From Streptomyces sp. LHD-70 (lineage in GTDB: Bacteria; Actinomycetota; Actinomycetes; Streptomycetales; Streptomycetaceae), in contig NZ_JAVIFW010000021.1 of assembly GCF_031157275.1 (NCBI RefSeq), positions 1 through 64,000 of the forward strand: a DNA stretch of 64,000 nucleotides. Reading direction: 5' to 3'. Positions 16,929-25,555 of this stretch are shown here, one piece after another. A model generated the notes under the pieces. It made no database searches and was not told the DNA's origin. It saw nothing but the letters and a program-made list of their open reading frames with translations. Position numbers and translations under genes: made by a program. The number at the start of each line of letters is the position of its first letter. Within the stretch, counting starts at the first letter, position 1.

Positions 16929-18284
16929 TCAGAAAAGGCCGTGCCACATCTGATCGACCACCGTCGCCCACCAGTTGTCGGGGTCCAGGGCGCGCGAGTC
17001 GATCGCGGCCAGCCTGGTCTGGAACTCCTCGACAGCTGCGCCGGCCTGGTGGGGGTCCATGCCCACCATGCCGTTGCGGGTGGCGACGAGCAGGGCGAGG
17101 CAGCGTACGAACGCGTTCAGGGAGGTGTTGACCAGGCGGCCGGAGCCGGACTTCGGGCTCGCCGCCCAGACCAGTCCCCGCCAGTCGTCAGCGCCCGCGC
17201 ACTGCACGGTGATCTCGGCCCAGCCGTCGGTGCCTATCCGTACGTGCCCGGCGAGTGTGGCGAGTACGGGCTCGGGCAACTGGGCGCCGTGGTCGCGGAG
17301 ATGGCTCGCGGCGTCCTGCACCGGGTCGGTCTCCTTGGGCGCGCCGAAGAAGAACGGGACGTCGGCCGGCAGCCCGGCCACCAGGAGGGTGCTCCGCGCG
17401 GACCCCGGCAGGTCGAGCCCGGCGAGCTCCTCCGGCGCGAACCGGCGTACGCCGCCCGCGTCGTGGAAGAGCTTGTCGAGATGCAGCCCGAGGGCCTGGT
17501 CGGCGACGGGCGCCGCGGGCCTGACGTACGAGGGCAGCGGAGTGCGGTGCGGGCGGGGCGGCGGCTCGTGGCCGGTGATGGCGTACAGCGACTCGACGTG
17601 CTCGACGAGTTGGGCGGCGCCGTCGTTCCGCTCCTGGGCGAACAGCCCGTACTCGTGCGTCGAGGAGAACTCGGCGTTCGGCAGCGCGCCGGACAGCAGC
17701 AGCTCGCCGGTGTAACCGCCGGGCAGGAGGCCGGGGTTGAGGTCGGTGTGGACGGCGGTGACGTTCTGCGGAGGAATGTTGAGGCGCAGCAGCTCGGCGT
17801 AGCAACGCGTCTCGGCGGGGGCGAGTCCGGGGCCCGAGGTGCGCAGCAGCGAGGTCTCCTCGCCTGTGGCCGGGTCGACGTACGTGAACACGGCGGTGTT
17901 GCCGGGCCCGGTGACGGGGCGCTCGCGCGGGGGCGGGGCGGGCTGCGGGGCGGGTGGAGCGTCGGGCTCCGGTTGCTCCGGCTCGGGGGCGTGCTTCTCC
18001 TCGTAGAGGCGGGCGACGTCCTCCACGGGGAGGGCGGGCCAGGTGGAGAGTTCGCCGGTGCGGCGGTCCACGACGGCGGTGGCCGCGTCGACCTCGGCGG
18101 GCGGGCGCCGCTCCCCGGTCTCCGGGTCCCGTTCCTCGGGCGGCGGCGCGGCCCAGACGACCCAGCCGAGGGAGAACTCGTGCATACGGACCTCGCGGCG
18201 CCGCCCGGTGGCTGCGTCGCCGTTGAGCCAGCCGTCGGCCGCGGCGCGGGCTTGCTCCTTCGTGGTCTCGGGGGGCGGGGGCAC
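16929..18284 (-). CDS. three-module SUKH-4-type immunity protein
   Basis: About 451 aa. Three regions can be seen. Residues 8-97 resemble the YrhB/Imm35 immunity fold (EVRMHEFSLGWVVWA ... VVDRRTGELSTWP). Residues 128-213 resemble a deaminase fold (CYAELLRLNIPPQNVTAVHTD ... NAEFSSTHEYG) but lack the Cys pair of active enzymes, so this part is probably inactive. Residues 265-450 look like SUKH-4, including the LVNTSLNAFVRCLALL helix, and end DQMWHGLF. The protein at 27519-28832 is a clear paralogue. The start is GTG 18284 with AAGGAG 7 nt upstream; the frame upstream is Pro/Arg-rich noise. Probable cytosolic immunity protein. Domain names are by pattern, without a profile search. Confidence 0.75.
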   Translation of the reverse strand: MPPPPETTKEQARAAADGWLNGDAATGRRREVRMHEFSLGWVVWAAPPPEERDPETGERRPPAEVDAATAVVDRRTGELSTWPALPVEDVARLYEEKHAPEPEQPEPDAPPAPQPAPPPRERPVTGPGNTAVFTYVDPATGEETSLLRTSGPGLAPAETRCYAELLRLNIPPQNVTAVHTDLNPGLLPGGYTGELLLSGALPNAEFSSTHEYGLFAQERNDGAAQLVEHVESLYAITGHEPPPRPHRTPLPSYVRPAAPVADQALGLHLDKLFHDAGGVRRFAPEELAGLDLPGSARSTLLVAGLPADVPFFFGAPKETDPVQDAASHLRDHGAQLPEPVLATLAGHVRIGTDGWAEITVQCAGADDWRGLVWAASPKSGSGRLVNTSLNAFVRCLALLVATRNGMVGMDPHQAGAAVEEFQTRLAAIDSRALDPDNWWATVVDQMWHGLF

Positions 18285-18383
18285 GCGGGGGCTCCTTGGG
18301 GGCGGGTCGGTCCGTGGAAGGCATACCGAGCGACGGCGGCACATCGAGCCGCGTCCTTCCATCCCACGGACGTAAGGCTGTTG

Positions 18384-18399
18384 TGACACTTCGGTGTCA
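18384..18399. repeat. small TTCG-loop inverted repeat upstream of the toxin unit
   Basis: TGACAC-TTCG-GTGTCA forms a 6-bp perfect dyad between the divergent genes at 18284 and 18495. It could be an operator or a short RNA hairpin. A TTGACC hexamer follows at 18408-18413, without a well-spaced -10. Confidence 0.3.
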
Positions 18400-18494
18400 A
18401 CTGAAGGTTGACCTTAATGGACCGGTGGGACCGGCCGTAGGCGGGCGATACTCTGATGCTGAAGAGTCGAACATGAGTCATGGGGGAGGCAGTT

Positions 18495-18869
18495 GTGACC
18501 GGATTTCGCGCCGAAGCGAAGATCCTCAAGGACGAGGGCTTCGCAATGTTCGAGGTGGCCCAGGACTTCGCCAAGGCGGTGAAGGCGCTCCAGACCGATC
18601 TCACCGCCAAGGAGAAGGGCGATACGCCTCCTTGGGGCGACGACGACATGGGCGAGAAGTTCGGCGTCGTCTACGAGGGCCTGCGGGACGGCATGTTCGA
18701 GGCCATGGGCAGCCTCGCCGAGCGGCTCGGCGGCATGGGCGTGAAGTTGGGCGAGATGGGCGTGCGGCACGAGAAGGGCGAGCTCGCCGAGGACGAGTTC
18801 TACGCGAAGCTCACGTCGGAGCACGAAGCCGAGAGTGGAGTGAAGACCCAGTGGACGCCCCGCGTGTGA
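18495..18869 (+). CDS. small helical ESX-type protein encoded before the toxin gene
   Basis: 124 aa, almost all predicted helix, with a central turn PPWGDDDMGEKFGVVYEG (about residues 45-62). That turn resembles the WXG-like hairpin of ESX substrates and LXG/WXG partners. It ends in a charged amphipathic helix. No YxxxD/E signal is seen near its end. The start is GTG 18495 with GGGGGAGG 6 nt upstream; an in-frame ATG at 18480 would overlap that site. It lies about 200 nt before the 1336-residue toxin gene on the same strand. A role as secretion partner or chaperone of that protein is inference. Confidence 0.7.
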   Translation: MTGFRAEAKILKDEGFAMFEVAQDFAKAVKALQTDLTAKEKGDTPPWGDDDMGEKFGVVYEGLRDGMFEAMGSLAERLGGMGVKLGEMGVRHEKGELAEDEFYAKLTSEHEAESGVKTQWTPRV

Positions 18870-19071
18870 AGCCAGCCCTCTCTGTGTTGCGTTGGTCCGA
18901 TGTTCGCGTGGCGGGTTGCAGCAGCGCTGTGACAATCAAGTCCGCTGCTACCACTGGTTATTGAGTAAGCTTTGGGCTCTGCCGTACTGCCTGTGACCTC
19001 CCCTCCTGCCGAAGGGGGCGAGCCTCCGTCTCAAGGACCGTACGGCCGTTGCTTAACGGGGGTGCTGCGAC

Positions 19072-22000
19072 GTGTCGATCATGCTGCCGGACGAGCTCGA
19101 GTGGATCCTCGAGATGCTCGGCTTCCACTGGCCCACTGCAGACGAGGACAAGCTCGTCGAGTGCGCCGAGATCTGGGAGAAGTTCGCTGCCGACGTCGTG
19201 GACATTCAGGTCCGGGCGAACACCAGCGCACAGGTCGTACTGAACAACAACGCCGGCGACTCGATCGACAAGTTCAAGAAGAGCTACGACAAGTTCTCCA
19301 ACGGCGGCGACGGCTACCTCCAGAACGCCTCGCAGGCGGCCAACAACATCGCGACGGCGCTTCGTGGTGCAGCCATGCTCGTCGTCATATGCAAGATGGC
19401 GGTCATAGTCCAGCTGATTGCTCTGGCGGCGCAGATCATCGCCGCCGCAGCCGCATCAGTCGTCACCTTCGGTCTCTCCAACATCGCCAGCCTGGCCGCG
19501 ACCGCCATCACCCGTGAGGTCGTGCGGCGGCTGCTCAAAGAGTTGGCGAAGGCGTTGCTCGAGGCCGCCATCGAGTGCATGAAGGAGCCAGCCGTCTCCG
19601 CGATCGAGGCCATGGTCACGGACTTGGTACGGCAGTCCGTGAACGTCGGCTTCGGCGCCCAGGAGGGCCTCAACCTCGGCGAGACCGTCAAGGCAGGCAA
19701 GGACGCCGGCTGGGAGGCGATCCGGCAGACGCCGCAGACCTTCGGGGAGAGCCTCCGGGACAGCCTGGGCAGCAAGGCCGGCGGCGCGGTACGCAACGGG
19801 GCGTCCACCCACGGCAATGACGCCCTGAGCAACATGGCCAACGGGAACGGACTCAGATTCTCGGATTCGGGTGGATCGGATTCCTCGGGTTCGGACTCGT
19901 CCTCGTCCAACTCCTCGGACTCGAGTTCGTCGTCCGACTCCAGTTCATCGAGCTCGTCGAACTCGTCGAACTCGTCGTCGGATTCCAACTCCTCCTCGAA
20001 TACGTCGAACTCCAACTCTTCCACCAACTCCGGTCCGAGCGTGAGCAGTACCGTTTCGGCAGACATCGGAGCCGACGCCCCCTCGGCACCGTCGGTCGGC
20101 GACGGGCCGAGCACCGACTCCGGCGGCAACAACGACTCGGGGCCGACCAGCACCCCCACGCCCACACCACGCGGGGACGGTCCGTCACTCCCGGACTTCG
20201 ACGGGCCATCGACCAGCACGCCTTCTCCGAGCACCGGGGACGGAGGCAGCCCTTCACCGAGCAACACCGGCAGCAGTACGCCGAGCGGTGGCAACAGCAA
20301 TTCCGGCCCGGGGGGCATCTCGTCGCCCACTCCGCAGTCGGCTCCTACGCCCTCGTCCTCCAGTGACAACGGGCCTTCGCCGAGCAACGGTGGTGTCGGC
20401 ACTCAGATCGACAACCTCGCCGCGACCGCGCCGACTCAGACCAACTCCTCTCCCCCGCCTACGTCTTCGGAGCCTTCGAACTCCGCTCCCCGCAATGACG
20501 GCGGGGCCATGCCCACCTCGCCGAACTCACCGTCGGCAGGAGACTCGGGCGGGCGCACATCCTCGAACACGGGTGGATCCCCCTCCAACAGCGGTGGTAC
20601 GCCGTCCAGCCCGAACGCATCATCCTCGGCGCCACCCCGTAACAACCCCTCGTCCCCACCCAGTTCCAACCCGTCGGCGGGCGGGCCGCCCTCGTCGCCG
20701 AATCCTTCCTCCTCGGGCCCGGCCTCGACTCCCCGTACGACGCCGAGCGACAACAACTCGGGCACGCCCGGCGGTCGGCCGTCGGTTCCGCACCAGGGCT
20801 CGCCGTCCAACGCCGCGCCCCCTACGTCGACTCCGTCGCACACGCCCGGGGCCAACCAGCCCGGTCAGCAGTCACCTGGCAATACGCCGAACAACCCGGG
20901 GGCGAACAACCCGGGCACGCCCAACAACCCGGCCACACCGCAGAACCCGCAGCAGCAGTCACCGGCCAACACCCCGCAGCAACAACCGCAACAGCAGCCG
21001 ACTCCGGTCCCCGTCCACACCGTGACGGCGACACCGTCGCCCACCCCGCAGCCGACGCCGGACAACACGAGCCAGCAGCCGGGCCCGAACAACAACGACG
21101 CCGGCCCGCACAACAAGGACGACGACTCCAAGTCCGAGCCCACGCCTGCCTCCTCGACCCGCGACAACACCCCGCCCGGCGGTGTCAACGACCCCTCGCG
21201 CACCGAGCAGAACGCCCTCGAGAACTCCGTCCCGCGCGACGAGAACGGCGACCCGACACGTCCGCCGAACCCGAACGACGGCAACTGGGTCGAGCGCATC
21301 AACGGCGACGGCAGAGACGCCCCGGGCCGCAACAACAACTGTGTCGACACGGCCCTGTCCACGGTCGACACGTACGCGGGCAACCCGACCGCGGCCGGCG
21401 CCCGCACACCGGACCCGGACGCCGACGGCAACCCGTCCGACCGCGGCGAGCGCGGCGGCCGCGACCGCATCGAGAACACCCTCGGCGCCCGCTTCAACGA
21501 CATGGGCAACGGGCGGGACGCGTACAACCGCCTGGAGAACACCCTCCGCAACAGCGGCCACGGCTCCCAGGCCGTGATCATCACCCAGGACGCCAACGGC
21601 CGCGCCCACGCCTGGAACGCCGTCAACCACAACGGCAAGATCACCTACATCGACGCCCAGACGGGCCAGCGCAGCCCGCACCCGCTGCACAGCGGGAAGA
21701 ACGGCGTCTTCGCCATTCCGCTGGACTCGGATCGGCGGCCGGTGACGGCGGGGGGTGACACGCGGGGCAACAACTCCGGCCAGCAGCAGCGCACTTCGAA
21801 CACGCCGACGGGTCGCGCGGACCGCACGCCCGCGAACGAACCCGCAGGAACGGACCGGCGCGCGCCGGACGAGCCGGCCGGTGCGGACAAGAAGGATGAG
21901 TCAAAGGACAGCTCCGAGGGCACCCCGGAGCGCCCGCGCGGCAGTGCCCCGTACGACACCGCGCAGAAGCCGGACGACACGCACTACGGCATGCTCCCTC

Positions 22001-23082
22001 AGCCCTCACAGGCACACCTTCGGGAGACCAACGACGTCTTCCAAACCGACCTGAGGCCCGTCTACGAAGGCCTGAACAACTGGAGCCAGTCCGGTGAACT
22101 GAGGTCACTGCTCCGCGACGGCCTCGCCGCTGAACAGGGCGGCATACGCAAGGAGACGTTGGAGAACGCCCTCACTGGTTTCCGCGACATGACCGAGGGC
22201 CAGCAGGGCGCGGTCGTCGCTGCTCTTGCGCGGATGGACCTCGCCTTCCACGCGACCAGCGCGGTGGGGACTGCGCTCGACCCCACCGTGACCAACTCGA
22301 ACTCAGCGGAGAACTTCGAGCGGGCGCCGGCCGCCCCTGAGGTAATGGAGCGGTCCGCGGAGAAACGGAAGGCCCTCCAGAAACTGATGGAAGCGGCAGG
22401 CATAAATTCGGTCGGCCTGCAGTATCACAGCACGCGGCCGCTTCCCAGCCGTGCGGCCTTGGCTGAGGCGATCCACGAGCGCGTATCGAAGTCCGGTCAG
22501 GACCTCTCTGAGGACGAGATATCACAGCGAGTGCGGGATGAAATTACCTATCTCGAGGAGCATAGATTCGACAAATCTCGCAGGAATACAGCGGTGGTCG
22601 AAGTGCGCGACCCTGAGAACAACGGCGAAGTGCGTTACGTAATAGACAGCTCGATCCCCATGAATGTCGAATTTGGTGGCGGCGTCCACTCCGAGCCCCA
22701 CGCCATGCGCTGGATTCAAGAGGTCAATGAGCATCGTGCGGCAATGGGCCTGCAACCGTACGATCCGATCAGCCTTTACACCGAGCGTGAGCCCTGCGGC
22801 CCCGTCCAGGGCAGGGACTGCTCCGACTACCTGAGCAACAAGGTCGAGGACGGCCAGGACGAGAGCAATTTGAGTGAGGGCGAGAAGAAAAATCGCCTTC
22901 GCATTCACTATGGGGTCGGGTTCACTGGCAGGAGCGAGGTCGATCCAGAGTTCCTGAAGGAACATGGAATCGTCGAGAACAAGGCGAAGCAGGATGCCCA
23001 CAATAAAGTCAAGGCCGATTACATATCGTACGTGGGCCGCTTGGAGCGCATGTGGTTGAATAATGCGAAGACTGGGGCCTGA
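19072..23082 (+). CDS. polymorphic toxin: CpnT-like N-terminus, papain-like domain, zinc deaminase-like domain
   Basis: 1336 aa, probable ESX-exported effector. Residues 1-240: helical CpnT/WXG100-like domain (LPDELEWILEMLGFHWPTADED) with strongly hydrophobic helices at about 105-150. Residues 263-340: Ser/Asp/Asn tract; residues 340-745: Pro/Ser/Thr/Asn linker. Residues ~750-880: papain-like toxin domain (Tox-PL type) with candidate catalytic C757 (NNNCVDTAL), H846 (RAHAWNAV) and D861 (YIDAQTG). After a second linker, residues ~1170-1310 look like a nucleic-acid/nucleotide deaminase, with H1206-S-E1208 as the HxE motif and PC at 1241-1242 plus C1250 as zinc ligands (TEREPCGPVQGRDC). This is closest in style to XOO_2897-type deaminases. 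The GTG start follows ACGGGGGTGC. The 3' end is markedly less GC-rich than the rest. Predicted immunity/NTPase genes begin 51 nt downstream. Enzyme activity and target are inferred. Confidence 0.85.
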   Translation: MSIMLPDELEWILEMLGFHWPTADEDKLVECAEIWEKFAADVVDIQVRANTSAQVVLNNNAGDSIDKFKKSYDKFSNGGDGYLQNASQAANNIATALRGAAMLVVICKMAVIVQLIALAAQIIAAAAASVVTFGLSNIASLAATAITREVVRRLLKELAKALLEAAIECMKEPAVSAIEAMVTDLVRQSVNVGFGAQEGLNLGETVKAGKDAGWEAIRQTPQTFGESLRDSLGSKAGGAVRNGASTHGNDALSNMANGNGLRFSDSGGSDSSGSDSSSSNSSDSSSSSDSSSSSSSNSSNSSSDSNSSSNTSNSNSSTNSGPSVSSTVSADIGADAPSAPSVGDGPSTDSGGNNDSGPTSTPTPTPRGDGPSLPDFDGPSTSTPSPSTGDGGSPSPSNTGSSTPSGGNSNSGPGGISSPTPQSAPTPSSSSDNGPSPSNGGVGTQIDNLAATAPTQTNSSPPPTSSEPSNSAPRNDGGAMPTSPNSPSAGDSGGRTSSNTGGSPSNSGGTPSSPNASSSAPPRNNPSSPPSSNPSAGGPPSSPNPSSSGPASTPRTTPSDNNSGTPGGRPSVPHQGSPSNAAPPTSTPSHTPGANQPGQQSPGNTPNNPGANNPGTPNNPATPQNPQQQSPANTPQQQPQQQPTPVPVHTVTATPSPTPQPTPDNTSQQPGPNNNDAGPHNKDDDSKSEPTPASSTRDNTPPGGVNDPSRTEQNALENSVPRDENGDPTRPPNPNDGNWVERINGDGRDAPGRNNNCVDTALSTVDTYAGNPTAAGARTPDPDADGNPSDRGERGGRDRIENTLGARFNDMGNGRDAYNRLENTLRNSGHGSQAVIITQDANGRAHAWNAVNHNGKITYIDAQTGQRSPHPLHSGKNGVFAIPLDSDRRPVTAGGDTRGNNSGQQQRTSNTPTGRADRTPANEPAGTDRRAPDEPAGADKKDESKDSSEGTPERPRGSAPYDTAQKPDDTHYGMLPQPSQAHLRETNDVFQTDLRPVYEGLNNWSQSGELRSLLRDGLAAEQGGIRKETLENALTGFRDMTEGQQGAVVAALARMDLAFHATSAVGTALDPTVTNSNSAENFERAPAAPEVMERSAEKRKALQKLMEAAGINSVGLQYHSTRPLPSRAALAEAIHERVSKSGQDLSEDEISQRVRDEITYLEEHRFDKSRRNTAVVEVRDPENNGEVRYVIDSSIPMNVEFGGGVHSEPHAMRWIQEVNEHRAAMGLQPYDPISLYTEREPCGPVQGRDCSDYLSNKVEDGQDESNLSEGEKKNRLRIHYGVGFTGRSEVDPEFLKEHGIVENKAKQDAHNKVKADYISYVGRLERMWLNNAKTGA
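19859..20035 (+). repeat. Ser/Asp/Asn-coding low-complexity tract
   Basis: Repeated tcg/tcc, gac and aac codons encode a Ser-rich acidic linker inside the toxin gene (about residues 263-322). The DNA is a degenerate tandem repeat and a likely site of length variation between strains. Confidence 0.8.
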
Positions 23083-23133
23083 CCACAGTCTTCCCCAGGC
23101 GGCAATTCTCCAGCTTGTTGAAAGGAACGTCCA

Positions 23134-25449
23134 TTGCCCGACATCCGCACCGAGGACTGGGCGCTGGTAGAGGCATGGCACCAACTGCCCACAAAGCGGC
23201 GTCAGGTTCTCACGATCAGTGGGCCGCCGGGATCCGGGAAGACGGCGTTCCTGGAGGCGGTACGGGACCGGCTGCCCGGATCGGTGGTGATCGACTGCAC
23301 CGGGCTGAGCGCCGACGAGGTCCTCCTGCGTATGAGGAAGGCGGCCCGGTCGGCGCCGGAGGGTGAGCCCGTGGTGCTGTTGCTCGCCAATGCGCAGTAC
23401 GCGGGTGAGTCGGTGACGTCGACCGAGCCTGCGCGGGTCGTGTACCCGGTGGCCTGGGGGTTGCGTAGGTCGCTCGGCCGTGAGGCGCGGGTCGCGGTCG
23501 AGCGGGATCCGGCGCGCATGCCCCTGCCGGAACCGCCTCTTAAGCGGGACTCCGCGCCAGAGCGCCGCTACTCCCCCGGCCCCGACGACTTCGACATCAC
23601 ATTGTCGGCGGACTCTCTCGACGGCGCTGACGCCGGGGGCGGGACGGTCGATCCGAGGTTGAGCGCGCTCGCGGCGGCCGAGCAGCGCACGGTGCCAGTG
23701 GAGGTCTGGCGAATCCTGTGTACGGCGGCCGGTGTCGACGCCACCGAGGCGGAGCTCGTGGCCCTTGCAGAGGGCCGGCCTGACGTTGTCGTCTCCGGTT
23801 CGGGCGACGCCCTCGCGGTGGGATTCCGGGACGACTCCGTCCTGCACAGTCTGGGTCGACTCGCGCCCTGGGGACCCACCGAGCAGATGTACGCCGTGAA
23901 CGGTCTGCTCGCGGCCGCCCGTGCCCTGCCCCGTGGTACGTGGAGCGAGCTCGGTCCGGTCGGCGCGTACGTGGCACATACGCTCCCCGTGCACGCGGCT
24001 CTGGCCGGTGACCTGTCCCCGGTGGTGGACGACGGCCGTGTCCTCGCCCAGTGTGCGCGTTCCGATCTGCACACGGCACTGGCGGTCCTGTATCCGGACG
24101 GTGTCCCGTACGCCAGTGTCCCCGCGTCGGTCCGCTACCTCGAATACCAGGGAATCGAGCCGAACTCCCAAGGGGAGTGGGTGGCTTGGCTGCACCACTC
24201 CGCCGTCACCGAGGGACGCACCGAACTGGCCGCACAGCTCCTCGACTCCGACGTCCCCCTGCCCTGGCGAACCGAATGGTCCCGGCTCCGCCCCATGGGC
24301 ATCTTCACCATGAACCAGGAAATTCCGGGACGCGTGGAGGCCCTCGGCGTACGCAGGCCCGAGGATGCCCGGGGCGGTGGATCGATCGTCACCGCGACCG
24401 GCACCCGGACGGACTTCCACTCCTCGCTCCAGTCGTACCGGGAGCAGGACTGGGACCTCGAAACGGGGGTTCCGCTCGACGCACCCCAGACGGTGGAACA
24501 TGAACTGGACGAGGCGAGTTGGCCCTGCTTCAGCGCCGAAAATCCACCGCTGGACGGTTCCGCGGTCTTCGCCCGCAACACCGATGACGGCTGGGAAGGG
24601 GTGGCATCCGGCGTGGGGGCGCTCCCGCCACGCTGCCCCGAGTCCGTCACCCATGGCGTACGTCTCGACAGCGACCCCGGCCTGTGGGTTCTCTCCGGCA
24701 CCACCGGGCTCTTCGCCGTCCGCGTCTTGGATGGCGGGGCGTCACGGTCGGCGGCGCCCTTCTCCGGCAGGAGCGAAGAGCAGCTGCATACGTCGGCCGC
24801 TCCCTGGCCGCTGCCCGAACGTGCCGCCGCGGCACTCCGAGGGGAGGGGCTGCGCGCCTGGCTCGAAGAAACCTTCGGCACCGGCTCCTGCAGCCCGCTG
24901 TCCCCGGACCAGCTTCCCCAGGGCCTGACCTCCCCGGAAGCCCGTCGGTTTCTCACCGACACCGGGCTTCCCGCCGTCCACGACCTGATTCACCTGCAGG
25001 TCCTCCCGCCCACTCACAGCTGGTTCCTCACCGAGGTTCCCTGGCCCGGCACGGGCTCCGAGCTGCCCTGGGGCGAGCAGGCACATGCCGAGGCGCCTAC
25101 CGGTGGACCGTTCTACGTGATCGGCGGCTGGATGTACTCCCGACTACTCCTCGACGGCACCACCGGACAGCTGTGGCGGGACACCACCGGTGGTGTGCAC
25201 GAACCGGTTGCCGGGAGCAGCCTCGTCCGGTTCTTCGCCATGGTGCGGCTGTTCGACGAGTTCCGGCGCATCCACTTCCCCAATCAGACCGATCACCTGG
25301 ACGCGATGGCCGCGCTCACAGCGTGGTGCTGGCAGATCGACGCCGAAGCGGCCAGCCGTGAAGCCTGGAGCAACGCCCTGGAGCCGTTCATCGAATTCGA
25401 GGACAACACCTGGAAGTTCGCCGTCCACGACGCGGGTGCTGAGTATTGA
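23134..25449 (+). CDS. P-loop NTPase fused to a SUKH-4-like domain
   Basis: 771 aa. The N-terminal NTPase has Walker A GPPGSGKT at residues 30-37 and a Walker B-like strand EPVVLLLANAQ near 88-98. It is followed by a helical segment of the kind seen in STAND/AAA ATPases (about 180-330). The C-terminal ~190 residues (WLEETFGTGSC ... GGPFYVIGGWMYSRLLLDGTTGQLWR ... SLVRFFAMVRLFDEF) follow the SUKH-4 pattern. TTG start with AAAGGAA upstream. It lies 51 nt after the toxin gene in the same direction, which is the classical position for an immunity gene. A paralogue (frameshifted) is at 28947-31060. Probable toxin-neutralising protein; the purpose of the NTPase half is unknown. Confidence 0.75.
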   Translation: MPDIRTEDWALVEAWHQLPTKRRQVLTISGPPGSGKTAFLEAVRDRLPGSVVIDCTGLSADEVLLRMRKAARSAPEGEPVVLLLANAQYAGESVTSTEPARVVYPVAWGLRRSLGREARVAVERDPARMPLPEPPLKRDSAPERRYSPGPDDFDITLSADSLDGADAGGGTVDPRLSALAAAEQRTVPVEVWRILCTAAGVDATEAELVALAEGRPDVVVSGSGDALAVGFRDDSVLHSLGRLAPWGPTEQMYAVNGLLAAARALPRGTWSELGPVGAYVAHTLPVHAALAGDLSPVVDDGRVLAQCARSDLHTALAVLYPDGVPYASVPASVRYLEYQGIEPNSQGEWVAWLHHSAVTEGRTELAAQLLDSDVPLPWRTEWSRLRPMGIFTMNQEIPGRVEALGVRRPEDARGGGSIVTATGTRTDFHSSLQSYREQDWDLETGVPLDAPQTVEHELDEASWPCFSAENPPLDGSAVFARNTDDGWEGVASGVGALPPRCPESVTHGVRLDSDPGLWVLSGTTGLFAVRVLDGGASRSAAPFSGRSEEQLHTSAAPWPLPERAAAALRGEGLRAWLEETFGTGSCSPLSPDQLPQGLTSPEARRFLTDTGLPAVHDLIHLQVLPPTHSWFLTEVPWPGTGSELPWGEQAHAEAPTGGPFYVIGGWMYSRLLLDGTTGQLWRDTTGGVHEPVAGSSLVRFFAMVRLFDEFRRIHFPNQTDHLDAMAALTAWCWQIDAEAASREAWSNALEPFIEFEDNTWKFAVHDAGAEY

Positions 25450-25555
25450 GTTCCGGGCCGGCCGACCATCCGTCCGCACCGGTCATCGCCCCCTTCGCTC
25501 ACAGCCATAGGATCGACGTGCTACACCCTTGCTTGCATTCCGGAGGACACCCACC

